Part shown: positions 1 through 46,976 of the stretch, one piece after another | How the letters are laid out: every line of letters begins with the position of its first letter | Numbering within the stretch: the first letter of the stretch is position 1 | Notes under the pieces: generated by a model | The model's input: the letters and a program-made list of their open reading frames with translations, nothing else | Database searches by the model: none | Told to the model about the DNA's origin: nothing | Position numbers and translations under genes: made by a program | Source: Eulemur rufifrons | Taxonomy: Eukaryota > Chordata > Mammalia > Primates > Lemuridae | Direction of reading: 5' to 3' | NCBI RefSeq assembly: GCF_041146395.1 | Contig: NC_091008.1 | Coordinates: 4,725,501-4,789,500 of the forward strand | DNA length: 64,000 nucleotides

Positions 1-141
1 CGGCTAATTTTTTACTTTTTTTATAGAAGTGATGTTTCGATATGCTGCCCAGGTTGGTCTCGAACTCCTGGCCTCAAGCAGTCCTCCCACTTCAGCCTCC
101 CAGAGTGCTAGGATTACAGGTGTGAGCCACAAAACCTGGCC
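1..141 (-). mobile_element. Alu fragment (older, AluJ-like), cut by window edge
   Basis: Right-arm sequence in reverse ending gtgagccacaaaacctggcc. It lacks the lemur-type linker and reads cccaggttggtctcgaactcctgg, the older form. Confidence 0.85.
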
Positions 142-843
142 AAAGAGAAAGCTGAGTATTCTTAAATTAGTGTTTGTGCTGCAAAATGCAATGGAATCCT
201 GCTAGCCCGTTCTTCTGTTAGCATATGGAAAAACTACACGCAGTTTTACCGCACATGTAAAACTACAATATAAAGGGAAGAGGATATTTTTGTGTTATCC
301 AATATTATACAATGTACTCCATTAACTCAATTTTAACTCCCATAAAATCAGGTGCTTGGGCATTTTTTTTTTTATTTTTTTATTTTTTTATTTGTGGTTT
401 TTTTTTTGTTGTTGTTTGTTTTTTATCCTCAGGACTCAGAGGCAAGAATTGGGCATTTTTTTAAGTCAATACGGCTCAATATTTTTGTATTGGTCTGTTT
501 AGCAATAGTTACATCACTTGGCTGGCTCCAAATCAATTATCACTTACTACCAATACACTATCTCCCACAGACCAACGTGAAATTTCCATTGTAAATAAAA
601 TAGGCTTGGTTTTTGTCTTCGCTTTCTAACAAGTAGGAAGAATCCTATACTCTCCTTAATTCTCTAACCCAGGTCATTAATACACAATTAACAGGACAGA
701 CTTTTAATCTTTCATAATTTCTATTTTCTCTTGTCCAGGATCTAGGAATAACCTATCACTTGAAGTCATCTTATGATTTTTCTAAACAGAATTCATAAGT
801 CAAACAACCCAACTATCCTTTGCTCCTCAAGAAACAACAATGA

Positions 844-1163
<320 letters not shown>

Positions 1164-1495
1164 AACAATGAAGATTTTTAAAGAAAGTAGATCCATGGAC
1201 TTAAGTCTAATTGGTTAATGAATTACAGCCCATTTCTTTTTTCAAAAAATTTAATTTGCTTAAAATCAAAAGGACATATTAACAATAAAAGAAAATCAAA
1301 AGACATTAAAAGGAAGAGGAATTCATGCTAGCCATGTCATTTCTGAAGATTTGAACAAATCTCATGGATTTTCCTGGTTTCTGATTCCACTGAGCACCTG
1401 AAGTCCTAAGACAAATTTTGGACACTAGCAACACTAGTGACCATGAATTGTCACGCGACCTCTGCCAAAAGGTGCCTTATTTTCACAAATACCTA

Positions 1496-32352
<30,857 letters not shown>

Positions 32353-32385
32353 TCAATAGAAAACAATTTGATCTTGCTCTGGCAT
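32353..32385 (-). promoter_or_regulatory. Upstream ORF of 10 codons in EGF leader
   Basis: ATG at 32385, TGA at 32355-32353, encoding MPEQDQIVFY. It ends 21 bases before the EGF start codon. As I recall the human EGF leader, an upstream ORF of the same length sits at the same place (MLQQNQAVFF), which suggests a kept role in limiting translation of the main frame. No peptide function is claimed. Confidence 0.6.
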
Positions 32386-32429
32386 CGCCCAGGCAAGCTG
32401 CGTGTGTGTCTGAGCCCGCACGTGGCCAC

Positions 32430-32456
32430 CTAGGCTGGCCCCCAGCCCTGGGACAT
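32430..32456 (-). promoter_or_regulatory. Second short upstream ORF in EGF leader
   Basis: ATG at 32456, TAG at 32432-32430, encoding MSQGWGPA. In the human leader as I recall it, an upstream ATG lies at the same place but closes after four codons. It may contribute to scanning control; weaker evidence than the proximal upstream ORF. Confidence 0.4.
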
Positions 32457-32815
32457 CTTTTCCTGTGCCGTCACCTTCCACTCCTTTTTGCACTCCCAGA
32501 GCTGGTGCGTGCAGCCCTCAAGGGACGCTGCAGGAAAGATTTCTTTATCTCAGTTTTTTTTTTTTTTTTTGGAAGCCAGTTAAGAAATATCTGACACCCT
32601 GATGACAAATTTCACAGAGTTTAACTGGCCCCGCTCCGGAGGCCTGCGGCTGACTTCGCGGTGACGCTGTGACAGACGGCAGCCAGGCAAAGGCTCAGAG
32701 AGCAAAAGGAAAAGGAAAGAACTGATGGAAAGTTCCAGCCACAACCCTTGGATGAGGCTGAAGGGAGAAATACGCCGAGACAAGTGGTTCCTCCCCAAAC
32801 ACGGTTGCTCTTTTT

Positions 32816-35369
32816 GCAAAGTGCAATGACTCCCGTTTTCCTTTTTAAATTCTCTGGTGGCTCCACCTCCTCTCCTTTAGTGACACTCCAGTGAGCCTCT
32901 GTCTGCAAAGGCGAGTGTGGGCCATGCCTTGGACAGGAAAGCAGGGCCGGCTGCCAAAGAGGAGATAACCCGCTAGTCGCCATAAATACCCCGGGCAGAG
33001 CGGGGACAGCGCAGTCAGGACGGGGCGAAGGAGCTGGTGGTGTCTTGCAGGAACCTGCTGGACATCGGCTCTGCTTTAATACCTCGGAGGATGGAGACGA
33101 AAGTAAACCATGTGGTCCAAATCCATGGCGAATGCCACCGCTGATAATTCAGATTTATAACCACTGATCACTCACATAAACGATGCTAAAGATAATTCAC
33201 CTTTGGCTCATTATTTAGCAGCAATGTCAACAGCAGTGCACATTCCTGAAGCTTGATCGTTTTCTCTCTCTCTCTCTCTCTCTCCTGTATATTTTATAGC
33301 GGAATTTGAAACATTCTTTCCAAATCAAAGGGAAATCCCTGAAGCCAAATGAAGAGATACAGTATATGCACAGACACGCTTCTTTCAGCACGAGCGTGAT
33401 AAAACCGTGCGAGGGGCCAGGGGTGCGGGGAGAGGAGTGGGTTGTTGTTATGATAGAGCCGAGCTGGGGAAAAATAAGCGAATGGTGCAAAAAGCCGGGA
33501 AGCGCTGGAAACCAGCACAGCTGAATGCTGTTCCTCCTCGGATAGTGTAGGCAATCTGCTCACGTCGTGGTCGTACACAATAAGAGCTTGACAATCTCCA
33601 TCAGCTGTCTTGACCCCTTTCTCCTTGGAGCGACGGTGGTTATGTCTTCAAGCGTACACCCAGGGTCCAGAAATTTCCAGCTCAGGCAAACGATTTACCC
33701 CAGATTCGATGAGGGACGGAAATTTCTGCCAGTTTACTCCAACCTGGAAAAGAGACTTGCAATTTAAGTTGCCCCGAGGTAGTGTTTCCAGTGCTCGTCA
33801 AAATGCAGGTAAAGCAGTAGTCACAAAAATAACCATCACATCAGCGAATACCCGTTATAGAGGAGAACAGAACAACTCTTAGCCTTTTAGTGGTATTCAG
33901 TGATGTCCTGATTATTCTTCAAAGACTAGGTGACTTTTCTGGAACAGCTGAAGCCAGGATTTCTCTGATTTCAGCCAGCTTCTGCCAGGCAACTTTGACC
34001 CCAGGGGAACATACCCTGGGAGGAGGGGAGGCAAGGGAAGTCAGGTGGGTGGATCTATGGAATATTCCTGTGCTTTCTAGACTCACTCAGACCCAGGGCT
34101 CGTCACGAGTGTCCCGCAGATGACCCGCACGGACCATTCGGTCACTGCCTTTGTTACTCAGCTTCTCCTCCAGCAAAACACATTGCCGGGGTCACGGACG
34201 ACAGCGAAGGGGCTTCGAGGACAGCCAAGCACCCAGCTGTGCTGGTGGAGCAGAGAGGAGAGAATGGTAGGAACACAAAGACGAAATCATCCACAACTCT
34301 GTTCTGCTCGGAGTTGGAATTGCTTACATTATTTTGGGCTGTAAAAAGGATTTCTCTCCTAATGATGCGTCACCTGAGCTAATGTCATCGGTGTTAAGCT
34401 CGAGTCCCCTAGGAGATGATGGAGTCAACAGAGGTGTTCTAGATGCTGCCACCAATAATCGAGGTTAAGCATCAATCTCCCCTGATCCAAAGACAACTCC
34501 AGTCGCCCAAAGAGCAAAACCGTAGCACACACCTACCCAACCAGAAAGGGTTTCCCGAGACATTTAATAAATCCATATTCTTACTTCCAGATAACACTGA
34601 ACCTTTCCTGGGGAAATGAACATCCTCTTTGTTTCAAAGTGGACAAGAAATCCGTTATAACTTGACGGGTTTGAGCTGCCAAATACGTTTGGGTTTCTGG
34701 AATCAAGTCAAAACTAACGAATTCATCCATTAATGAAGCAGCTATAGGGCACCGTATGGAGGACAAGAAACAGAAGTCGTGGTCCTTCACTTCAAGAGCT
34801 TGCCGAGGCTGATTAACGGCAATGACAATTAAGAGTATGTGGGTATGAGCTAATGGATGGCCACTTGCCAAGTATTCTGGGGTGTCAGGGGAGAAGGGAT
34901 AGCAACCAGCTCTGTGGACTGGAGCAGGCCATGAATGAAGCTTTGTGGAGCTATTAGGAAGCCTGGGATGGGCATGGAGAAGGACAGAGACCATGATGAC
35001 AATAGGCTGTGGAACAGACATGGACAAAAAAAATTGCTTATTTATTAGTGTCTTACATCGCGAGGGGACCCGAATGGATGGGGAGAAACCCTGCCGGCAG
35101 GTCAGCAAGAGAATGAGACATTAGCTGCAAAGGAGAAAGTTCTGGATGGTTTCAAGTGTGAGTGGACAGCAATGGCTGGGAGAAGGGAGGCTATTGGGAC
35201 AGATATTTATGGGTGCTGGTCATCAGATAAAAGGTCCCCATTGAAACACAGAGCACCTAATTCCCCTGGGTTATATACTGGCCGTTCTGAACAGCTCTTA
35301 TGAATCACCAGCACGACCACACCAGCGACAGACTGGTCCCTGCGAGCCAGGCATGTAGGAAGCAATGCA
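32816..35369. other. EGF upstream region and intergenic DNA
   Basis: The first 200 bases should contain the EGF promoter. A GC-rich block at 32980-33060 begins with plus-strand cataaataccccgggcag, a possible opposite-strand TATA element. A CT run lies at 33261-33284. The rest is unassigned; 34640-35100 looks like very old repeat sequence. Confidence 0.5.
32842..32850 (-). promoter_or_regulatory. TATA-like box of EGF promoter
   Basis: The minus strand reads ATTTAAAAAGG here. TTTAAA lies about 29-34 bases before the estimated start at 32815, the usual spacing for a TATA element. The start site is inferred from homology, so the box is provisional. Confidence 0.55.
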
Positions 35370-35700
35370 GGCCGGGCGAGGTGGCTCATGCCTGTGATCC
35401 TAGCACGCTGGGAGGCCGAGGTGGGAGGATCGCTCAAGGTCAGGAGCTCGAGACCAGCCTGAGCAAGAGCGAGACCCCATCTCTACTAAAAATAGAAAGA
35501 AATTATCTGGACAGCTAAAAATATATATAGAAAAAATTAGCCGGGCCTGGTGGCACATGCCTGTAGTCCCAGCTACTCGGGAGGCTGAGACAGGAGGATC
35601 GCTTGAGCACAGGAGTTTGAGGTTGCTGTGAGCGAGGCTGACGCACGGCACTCTAGCCCGGGCAACAGAGTGAGACTGTGTCTCAAAAAAAAAAAAAAAA
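35370..35700 (+). mobile_element. Alu, full length, lemur type
   Basis: ggccgggcgaggtggctcat start, A17 tail. Confidence 0.95.
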
Positions 35701-35701
35701 G

Positions 35702-36590
35702 AAAAAGATATGGATACCATGGATACCAGACATAAAAGAGAAGGGTAATTATGTTCCCTGGCATTTACCTAAATGCATTGGAAACATGTCCACAAAAAAC
35801 CCCACAGATTAAACAATGCCGTGTTCCTGTGTAATGATATCAGAGTTTTTAAGGCACTTGGTAAACAAGAAGTAGAAGAAAGATCCCGCCCATGTTTCAT
35901 TCTTCGGCTAAGTTCACCCCAGTTACCTACAAAGGTTCCTCAGACCAAGAGTAAGAAATGAACTTCCAGAAACTGAGCGTATAAAAAGGAAGGGTATAAC
36001 TATCCACAATATGTAATTTATAACTCTACAAAAGAGCACTGAAATTGAAGTCTAAAAAATAAACCTGTCATTTTAAACTGCATTGCATTTATTTACATCA
36101 TCTCAGCATGCCTCCTCATCATTCTCCCCGGTATTTTAATTTCGAAAAATGTCAAGATTTAGGGAAAGAACTGGCTTTTCCATCATTCCCAATACAGTCT
36201 TTCCCTTAATCTTCAATTCTGCTCAATCTTTAGGAAGCACAGTAGCTCCAAGGTGAAGCATGTGAAGGCTTGACAAGATAACTAGACATACAGTGAACTG
36301 CGTGTAATTAAACACTACTTGCTAGAACTAATGAAAATGCAATCATTGTTCGCAGCTCTTCGTTTGCTCTTATTATAGCTATAAAACTGCACATCAGTAT
36401 CCTCTTTCCCTTTTTCTACCTCCAAACCCAGAAATTATTTAGGTGAAGATAATCATGGTTTGCCACCCAAAACTGGAAAAATGTATAAAATAGATGGTGG
36501 ACAGAAAATATTTACGTAAGTGACATACGTATTTTTAAAATGTCAAATACCAGAGAAACAAAATAAATTAAGTTGCTTTCATATGGTTTC
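35702..36590. other. Intergenic, nothing recognised
   Basis: AT-rich single-copy-looking DNA with no coding frame or clear repeat. Confidence 0.5.
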
Positions 36591-36594
36591 CCCA

Positions 36595-38400
36595 GCTTGA
36601 CTTCTAATTGACCTGCATTCATTTTTATTAAAGTAAAATTTACATAAAATGAATAGATCTTAAGTGTACAATCTAATGAGTTTTGATAATGTAGTATATA
36701 TACACACACGTAACCAACACCTTGACCAAAATACAGAACATCTCCTTTGTCTTCCAAATTTCCTCTTATTCCTTCCAGTGAAACTCACTCATAGGCGACC
36801 ATCGTTCTTATTTCTTTCATCATAGATTAGTTTTGTCTGTTCTTGAACTTTATATAAATGCAATCATGCCGTACGTTCAATCTTGTATCTAGCTTCTGCT
36901 GTTCAACGTGAAGTTTTTGAGATTCGTGTAGGTTGTACATATCAGTACTTCATTCTTTTTCCCTGCTGGGAAGTATTCTTTTAAATGAATATAACACGAT
37001 TTGTTTATCCATGCTCTTTTTGGTGGACCTTTGGGTCATTTCCAGGTTTGGCTCAATGAATGTTTTCATTTCTCTTGAGTTAATACCTAATGGCTAGTTC
37101 ATAGGGTAGGTATATGTTTAACTTCATAAGAAACTGCCAAACATTTTTGCAGAGTGGCTGCTTCATTTTATACTCTCACTAGCAATGTGAGTTCCAGTTG
37201 TTCACATCTTCACCCACGTTTGGTGGTGTCAGTCTTTCTACTTCTAATCATTTTTGTACGGGTGACATGTCAAACTGGAATTTTAATTTGCCTTTTCCTG
37301 ATGGCTAATGGTGTTGACCGTCTTCTCATATGTTGAATGATTGTTCATGTATCCTCTTTTGTGAGACATCTGTTCAAATCTTGTACCCATTTTTTATTGG
37401 ATTGTTTGACTTTTTATTGATTTGGAAGATTTCCTCATAGATAGTCTAGATTCAAACTCTTTGTCAAATCTATGCCTTATAAGTATTTTCTCCCAGTCTG
37501 TGTCTTGTGTGTTCATTTTCTTAATAGTGTCTCTTGGCAACTAGAAGATTTTAATTTTGATGAAGTCCAATTTATCAAGTTTTTTCTTTTGTGGTTAGCA
37601 TTTTTTTTATGTGTTCTCTCTAATACATCATTACCTACCATAAGATCTCAAAGATAACGCATTTCTTTCTCTAGGTACTTTTAGAGTTTTAGCTTTTATG
37701 TTGGAGTCTGTGACTCATCTTAATTAATTTTTGTGTTACACGTTATATGAATTGGAGTATAAGTTTATTTTTCTCCAGATAGATAACTAATTGTTCCAAT
37801 ACCATTTTTGACGCGAATCTTCTTTCCTCTTGAATTGCTTTGCGCTTATTGAAAAATCATTTGATCATCTATGTTTGGGTCTATTTGTTGACTTTCTTCT
37901 TTGATTTTTTTTTTTGTTTGTCTGTTCTGATGCCGATCTCACTTTGTCTTGATGACTGTTGCTTTATGGTAAGTCTTAAAATCTGTTAGAGTATATCCTC
38001 CAACTTTGTTATCTTTTGCAAGACTATTTTTGCCTATTCTTGATTCTTTGATTCCTATACACATTTTAGAATTAACTTGGTAATTTCTACCAAAAATTTC
38101 TTTTGGGGTCTTGATTGAGATGTCACTGAAATTATAGTTCCATTTGGGAAGAACTAACATCTTAACAATATTGGGTCTCCCAATCTATGAACATAGTATA
38201 TTTCTCCATTTATATCGATCTTCTTTAATTTCTCTCATCAATGTTTTTGACTGTTTAACGTAGAGCTTTACCCATCTTTTGTTAAATTTATTTTTTTTAT
38301 GTTTTTCGAATGCTCTTACAAGTTTCTGCTGATCCTTTATAGAAATAAAATTGAATTTTGCCTATGGGCCTTTTGTCTTTCCACCTTGCTAAATATTTGA
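36595..38400 (-). mobile_element. Old L1 (L1M type) 3' part with degraded ORF2
   Basis: The minus strand at 38160-37939 encodes an ORF2 C-terminal stretch: KMCIGIKESRIGKNSLAKDN, then KVGGYTLTDFKTYHKATVIK. Toward 36595 it runs into 3'-end-type sequence (plus strand agattttaattttgatgaag and caatttatcaagttttttc). The frame is broken elsewhere, so it is inactive. Confidence 0.85.
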
Positions 38401-39424
38401 GGACATCTGAAGTTTGCTTAGCGAGTCCAAAGTCTAATATTTCCCCCACAATACCAGAGGTAAAATAAAAAACGACAGGATGAGAGAAACGTATCTGTTT
38501 CTTTCAAACATCAGTTGCCTTTATTTACTATCATTCAGGGCCCACCGCCAGGAAGAAGATTGAGGAAGAAAAGTGTCTCTCTAGCCTCGACGAACATAGG
38601 CATTAATCTCATTTTCAGAAGGTAAATCAGAGTTTAGGAAAGTTAAAGATCTTTGCCCAAAGTCTCACAGCTGTCTCTAGAGGACAAGCCTAAACCACAC
38701 TCGCTAGGGCTTCTTGTATTTCTCTAATAATGCTAAGGTGAGCACCCATCCCCCATGCCTGTCCTGAGACCACCGGGAAAATGTGGATGTCCCCATCTAT
38801 TCTTCCATTTCTTTGCTGACGTCTTTGATGTCCCCACTACAATTAAAATTCCACCTGCAAGGTCTCTCTGGCTGCTGGCGAATGCCATAATTCGTGCTCC
38901 TGGAGAAAGGAAATAGACTCCTTCAGTGATCCATAGAGATGTCCCCAGAGATAATACGAAAAAGAAACAGCCGTTAAATTTTACATAAAGAGATGTCCTG
39001 ATGTTCAAGGAAGTTTAAGTCAGTGCTCGAGACAAGGAAATCAAATAGGAACGGAAGAAAACAACCCCAAGAATGAATGCTGGTGAGTGTCTTGTTTGTG
39101 GAATAACCAACAAATGGTGTGATTCCAAATTCTGCACAAAGACTTTCAGTATATTGGAGAAGAAATGGAAGGGATTTATTTGGCCACTTTCGCTGAGACT
39201 AAAAGACGTCCCGGCGTCATTTTAAAAACACTGGATCTCAGATCCTGCGATGGCTCACCTGACTTAAATCCACGTCACGGAAGGGACCCGTTTGCCCTTT
39301 GGTCACCTGGGGCTCCAATTTCCTTGAGTGCATTCAGGTATTCATCTTAGCCCTTTCACGAGATACACCTGCTCAACCAAGAATAACAAAATAATGTCAC
39401 TCTGGCATTGGGCAGATGAAACTT
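38401..39424. other. Intergenic, nothing recognised
   Basis: A possible MIR tail near 38610-38700 (atctttgcccaaagtctcac). No gene. Confidence 0.45.
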
Positions 39425-39758
39425 CTTTTTTTTTTTTTTTTGAGACAGAGTCTCACTCTGTCGCCCGGGCTAGAGTGCCGTGGTGTCAGCCTCGCTCACA
39501 GCAACCTCCAACTCCTGGGCTCAAGTGATCCTCCTGCCTCAGCCTCCCGAGTAGCTGGGACTACAGGCATGCACCACCATGCCCGGCTAATTTTTTCTAT
39601 ATATATTTTTAGTTGTCCAGATAATTTCTTTCTATTTTTAGTAGAGACGGGGGTCTTGCTCTTGCTCAGGCTGGTCTCGAACTCCTGACCTCGAGCGATC
39701 CTCCCGCCTCGGCCTCTCAGAGTGCTGGGATGACAGGCGTGAGCCACCGCGCCCGGCC
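39425..39758 (-). mobile_element. Alu, full length, lemur type
   Basis: T run then gagacagagtctcactctg; ends cgcgcccggcc. Near-matching flanks cagatgaaacttc and cagatgcaacttc. Confidence 0.95.
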
Positions 39759-40289
39759 CAGATGCAACTTCCTGTGTACAGTAATTTTTAAACTATGTAA
39801 CAGAATCTGACTGCTTGATTTATTAAGAGGAAAATCATATTGTTTCCAGGAACTTTGAGACCCAGTTGTAATCTTCAGTCTTAACCCCCTCAAATGCAGG
39901 ACATCATGAAGGAAAATGGGGTCTAACATGCAAATACACAAGTATAATTGCAGCTTCAAGTCACCCTTGTATTCTGTGGCAAAAAGAAAAATTGGAATTG
40001 TCATCCCCGAGGCTTGGGCCACAACGTGTCCAAAACGCAACTTCCAGAAGTGGGGAATCTACTTTAAAATTATGACCGTCATGAATAGAATAGTTTGGGA
40101 TTTTGCCTGACCCAGTCACAACACGACAGACTTTGGCACAATTCCTGGAGTATAGTCTTATTCTGTGTATTAAGAAATAACGTATTTTGTTTCTCATCAG
40201 TTGATAAGTGGTAAGTTTAAGAGAACATACATGTTGATCTTGTATCAAAATAAATCTGACCTTTAAAAGCTGACTTGCATTTGGTATAG

Positions 40290-40560
40290 CTCGTTCTGCA
40301 AGGAATTTGGCAACACATTGTAGAGCCGTAAAAACATTCATCGGCGTTGACCATGTCATCTCACTCCTGGCAATTTCTCCTTAAAGCAATAATCTTTCCA
40401 CTAAAAAAAGAATTTATAATCCTACAAACATATGTTGTAATGTTATTCATGATGCAAAAATTAGAAACTGTTTTCATTGACAATTACAGAAATGGTGAAG
40501 ACAGTGTTGTAAGAATACGATATAGTCATTAAAATGAATAGCACTGGGAACTTTTTAATG
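40290..40560 (+). mobile_element. Possible L1ME 3' fragment
   Basis: ggcaatttctccttaaagca, ttattcatgatgcaaaaatt and the atagtcattaaaatgaatag end resemble a common L1ME 3' region. Diverged. Confidence 0.45.
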
Positions 40561-41363
40561 CTAATTTGCTTAGCAGAACTTTTTTCTAATAAACAATGCA
40601 ACACTAAAAACCATTCCACTCAAGAGTTTTACAGAGTTTTAATTCGCGGAACCCAGATTAATAAAACTTGCTTTATTCTAGCTCTAGAGCTTTGATAAAT
40701 AATTTCTCTTTAGACATCAAAGACTTGGGTATTGATGTTCAAACTAGTAGAAAAAAAATTTAAAAAGAGGACTCCTTTGATTGTTTTCCTGCCTCTAGCA
40801 GGGCCACACTTAAACTCCTAAAGATTCCATCTGGAATTCAAGACCTCATATATAAGGATTCTGTAACCTAGTCCCAATAGTTCATGTCAAGAATATTCTG
40901 AGTCCAAAAACATATGCTCTGTTTAAAAATTGAGGTATCAGTTAATATGAAAATACTCCCCAGAGGATGCATGGTTTCAAATTTCAAATCTCCATATTGC
41001 TCAGTGTTAGCAAATTAATTTTTATCCAAAACACATTCATCTACTTCCAGCACAGGAAGAGAAATGCAGAGTCTCAACAGGACAATTTCTGCAGACAATT
41101 ACAAAGAAAGTAGATGTTTCCTTAGCACAGTGATTGAAACTAGGCATGTATTGGTGATACGTGTGTTTAATCAGCACTGTCTGTTGTGATAATTTTGCAT
41201 TTCTACCTTAACTAGTTTCCCTTCAGTCTATTCTTGTTGTCTGTGTACAGATTCAGTTAAAGCACATCCTTCAAAATCCCTTTTGAGAATATTTGGAGTT
41301 GGCCCCCACTGTGCGTCCTTAAAATGAGACCTTCTGTCACTTTATATCAAGCTCATTTGTTTT

Positions 41364-41506
41364 CTTTTTCTTTTTTTTTTTTTTTGAGACAGAGTCTCAC
41401 TCTGTTGCCCGGGCTAGAGTGAGAACTCAGGCTGGTCTCGAACTCCTGACCTCGAGCGATCCTCCCAAAGTGCTAGGATTATAGGTGTAAGCCACCACGC
41501 CCGGCC
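41364..41506 (-). mobile_element. Alu with internal deletion (copy A of a duplicated pair)
   Basis: T run, gagacagag, gggctagagtgag, then a jump to actcaggctggtctcg; ends ccacgcccggcc. Most of the left arm and linker is missing. It shares the loss of the cgcctcggcctccc segment and the taagccaccacg reading with copy B. Confidence 0.9.
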
Positions 41507-41589
41507 CAAGCTCATTTGTTTTATAGTATTAAATGTTTCTTTTTTTCTTCAAATACGCGTTAAAGTAATAATGTAATGGGATTCCGAAT

Positions 41590-41913
<324 letters not shown>

Positions 41914-42001
41914 CAAGCTCATTTGTTTTATAGTATTAAATGTTTCTTTTTTTCTTCAAATACGTGTTAAAGTAATAATGTAATGGGATTCCGAATTTTT
42001 T

Positions 42002-44446
<2,445 letters not shown>

Positions 44447-45934
44447 AGCCTCTACTATTTCTAAGCACATGAAATATGTTCCCAGTCAATAAGTGATGAA
44501 TGAATAAACAAATCAAGAAATAATCTACACTGACTATAAATGTGGCCTCGGTTCTCTTAGGTAAATAACATCCATTTTAATCTTCTGTTCTCCTTTGTAA
44601 GGATTTTTTTTTTCCCACCAGTAAGTAAAAATAAGCTAATAATTTGTCTCAGATTAGTTAAAAATAGTAGTGACTATCCGAGCCATGAAACTATATTCTC
44701 CAAAGCAGTTTCCTTGGTCGTTGTGGTAACACATATTAAGCAGCCATATGTTGTTTTGATAAATTGATAGATGTGGCTGGTTCCTTCCGAAAATCTGGTC
44801 TCTAAAACTTGACCGCAGTCAACAAACTCGTAGCCATACGTCGAGAAACCTATCTGAACTCCAAGAGAGGTCGGTGGGCCAATGTGTCAAGGAGCAGACT
44901 GTCTTGCAGGCACACAAACATGCACACACACACACACACACACACACACGCATATTTAAAGAAGCCCAGAGGCTGGGACACACCCCATGCGCAAGCAGAG
45001 CTTTGAAAATGACACCCTAGGTGATCCCTTTTGACAAATGTGCAGATTGCTAGAGCGAAATAAGATTCCGCTGAGGGTAAAGGATATCAGCGTTGGCAGG
45101 AGCGCATGGGGAGGAAGGATGAAGGGAGTTCCAAGGAAAGAGAATTCAATACATGTTGAGTTCGTATTTCCCAGGGCTAAAGACTCCATTTGTCCAGAAG
45201 AAAGAGAATCAGCCGCTGGCTTTGGACGCTGGCTATTAAATGGCATAGATCATGTTTAAGCAAATAATTCTAATAATGCCAGTCATATTCTAACAATACC
45301 TGCACACCACTGGACAAACTAAACATGCACCTTAATCGCATTCATATCTAAACCGATTTTCAATTTTTCAATTTTCACTATTTCTTCGATGTTAGTTTTT
45401 CTTTAATAAGCTAAGGACACTGATCTCATGACTAACATTCATCAAGGTGCTGGTGTTTCTTCCAGCACATGTTAAACATGGGAAAATTGATTACAATCAT
45501 AAGCACTGCCAACCTGAACAAAAATAGTTTTATCACAGATATCTATCTACAATTCAGAGATGGAGCTGCAGCGAGAATTTTATTTCCCGTTAAAATTTCT
45601 ATTTTAGTCTTCGATCTACTACCCCAGCTTTTTTTTCCACTTTGAAATTATTTCAAACTCACAGAAAAGTTGCAAATAAACTTAATCCAGATTCACCACC
45701 TTTTTTTTTTTACTGTTTCTATTGCTTTATCAAACTTCTCATTTTGTTCATGTCTTGTTCTCCAAGTTTCATTTAATTTTCTATTTCTATATTCTTGAAG
45801 TTCACTGAACTTGTTTAAAAGGATTGTTCTTAATTCTTTATCAGTCATTTTTCTAGATCTTCCTTGCTTTGCAGTCCATTATTGGAGCTTTATTCGTTTT
45901 TGGAGGTGTTAGAATTCCCTGATTATTCATAATC
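44447..45934. other. Intergenic, no gene seen
   Basis: Holds a CA repeat (44924-44949). The stretch from about 45620, continuing after the next Alu to about 46450, may be one old unassigned interspersed repeat. Confidence 0.5.
44924..44949. repeat. (CA)n microsatellite
   Basis: About 13 CA units. Confidence 0.95.
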
Positions 45935-46272
45935 CTTTTTTTTTTTTTTTTTTGAGACAGAGTCTCACTCTGTCACCCGGGCTAGAGTGCCGTGGCGTCA
46001 GCCTCGCTCACAGCAACCTCCAACTCCTGGGCTCAAGCAATCCTCCTGCCTCAGCCTCCTGAGTAGCTGGGACTACAGGCATGTGCCACCATGCCCGGCT
46101 AATTTTTTCTATATATATTTTTTTAGTTGTCCAGCTAATTTCATTCTATTTTTAGTAGAGATGGGGGTCTCGCTCTTGCTCAGCCTGGGCTTGAACTCCT
46201 GACCTCGAGCTATCCTCCTGCCTCGGCTTCCCAGAGTACTAGGATTACAGGCATGAGCCACCACGCCCGGCC
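45935..46272 (-). mobile_element. Alu, full length, lemur type
   Basis: T run of 18, then gagacagagtctcactctg; ends cacgcccggcc. Confidence 0.95.
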
Positions 46273-46633
46273 CTAATATGGTTTTTATTCACTTCTGGGG
46301 TCCACACTGGCGTCAGGCTCATTCCCAAGTTTTGGGGTTTTCACGAAGGTGTTCTTGTCTGTGGATAGCTGTGAATTGAATTTTCTGTTGGGGACAGTGA
46401 AGCCTGGGACCTCCTGTTCTCCATCTTGCTGTTGTCCCTCTCCCCTCCTGGTTCTTTTTGACTAAAAAAAGCCTTACAGTTCCTTCTGGTCCCCTTTACC
46501 TTTTTTTTGATCCTCAATTAATTTGGGTCTGACTTTATAACACTTTTATAATAGATTTGGTACATTTCTATACTCATCCTTGGTTACTCTCCTTACATCT
46601 TGTATACATATCATTTGAAATTTGAGATTGCTG

Positions 46634-46976
46634 GCCGGGTGCGGTGGCTCACGCCTATAATCCTAGCACTCTGGGAGGCTGAGGTGGGCGGATCGTTTGA
46701 GCTCAGGGGTTCGAGACCAGCCTGAGCAAGAGCAAGACCCCGTCTCTACTAAAAATAGAAGGAAATTATATGGGCAGCTAAAAATATATATAGAAAAAAT
46801 TAGCTGGGCATGGTGGTGCATGTCTGTAGTGTCAGCTACTCGGGAGGCTGAGACAGGAGGATCCTTTGAGCTCAGGAGTCTGAGGTTGCTGTGAGCAAGG
46901 CTGATGCCACGGCACTCACTCTAGCCTGGGCAACAGAGTGAGACTCTGTCTCAAAAAAAAAAAAAAAAAAAAAAAA
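46634..46976 (+). mobile_element. Alu, full length, lemur type
   Basis: ggccgggtgcggtggctc start, A24 tail. Exact target duplication gaaatttgagattgct on both sides, so fairly young. Confidence 0.96.

Noticed and set aside
34581..35108. Minus-strand open frame of 175 codons upstream of EGF
   Set aside because: No domain, no signal peptide, no splice context. The sequence resembles old repeat DNA and the composition is not codon-like.
37939..38160. L1 ORF2-like frame of 73 codons
   Set aside because: A decayed piece of an old L1 with no start context and disrupted on both sides; listed as a mobile element, not a gene.
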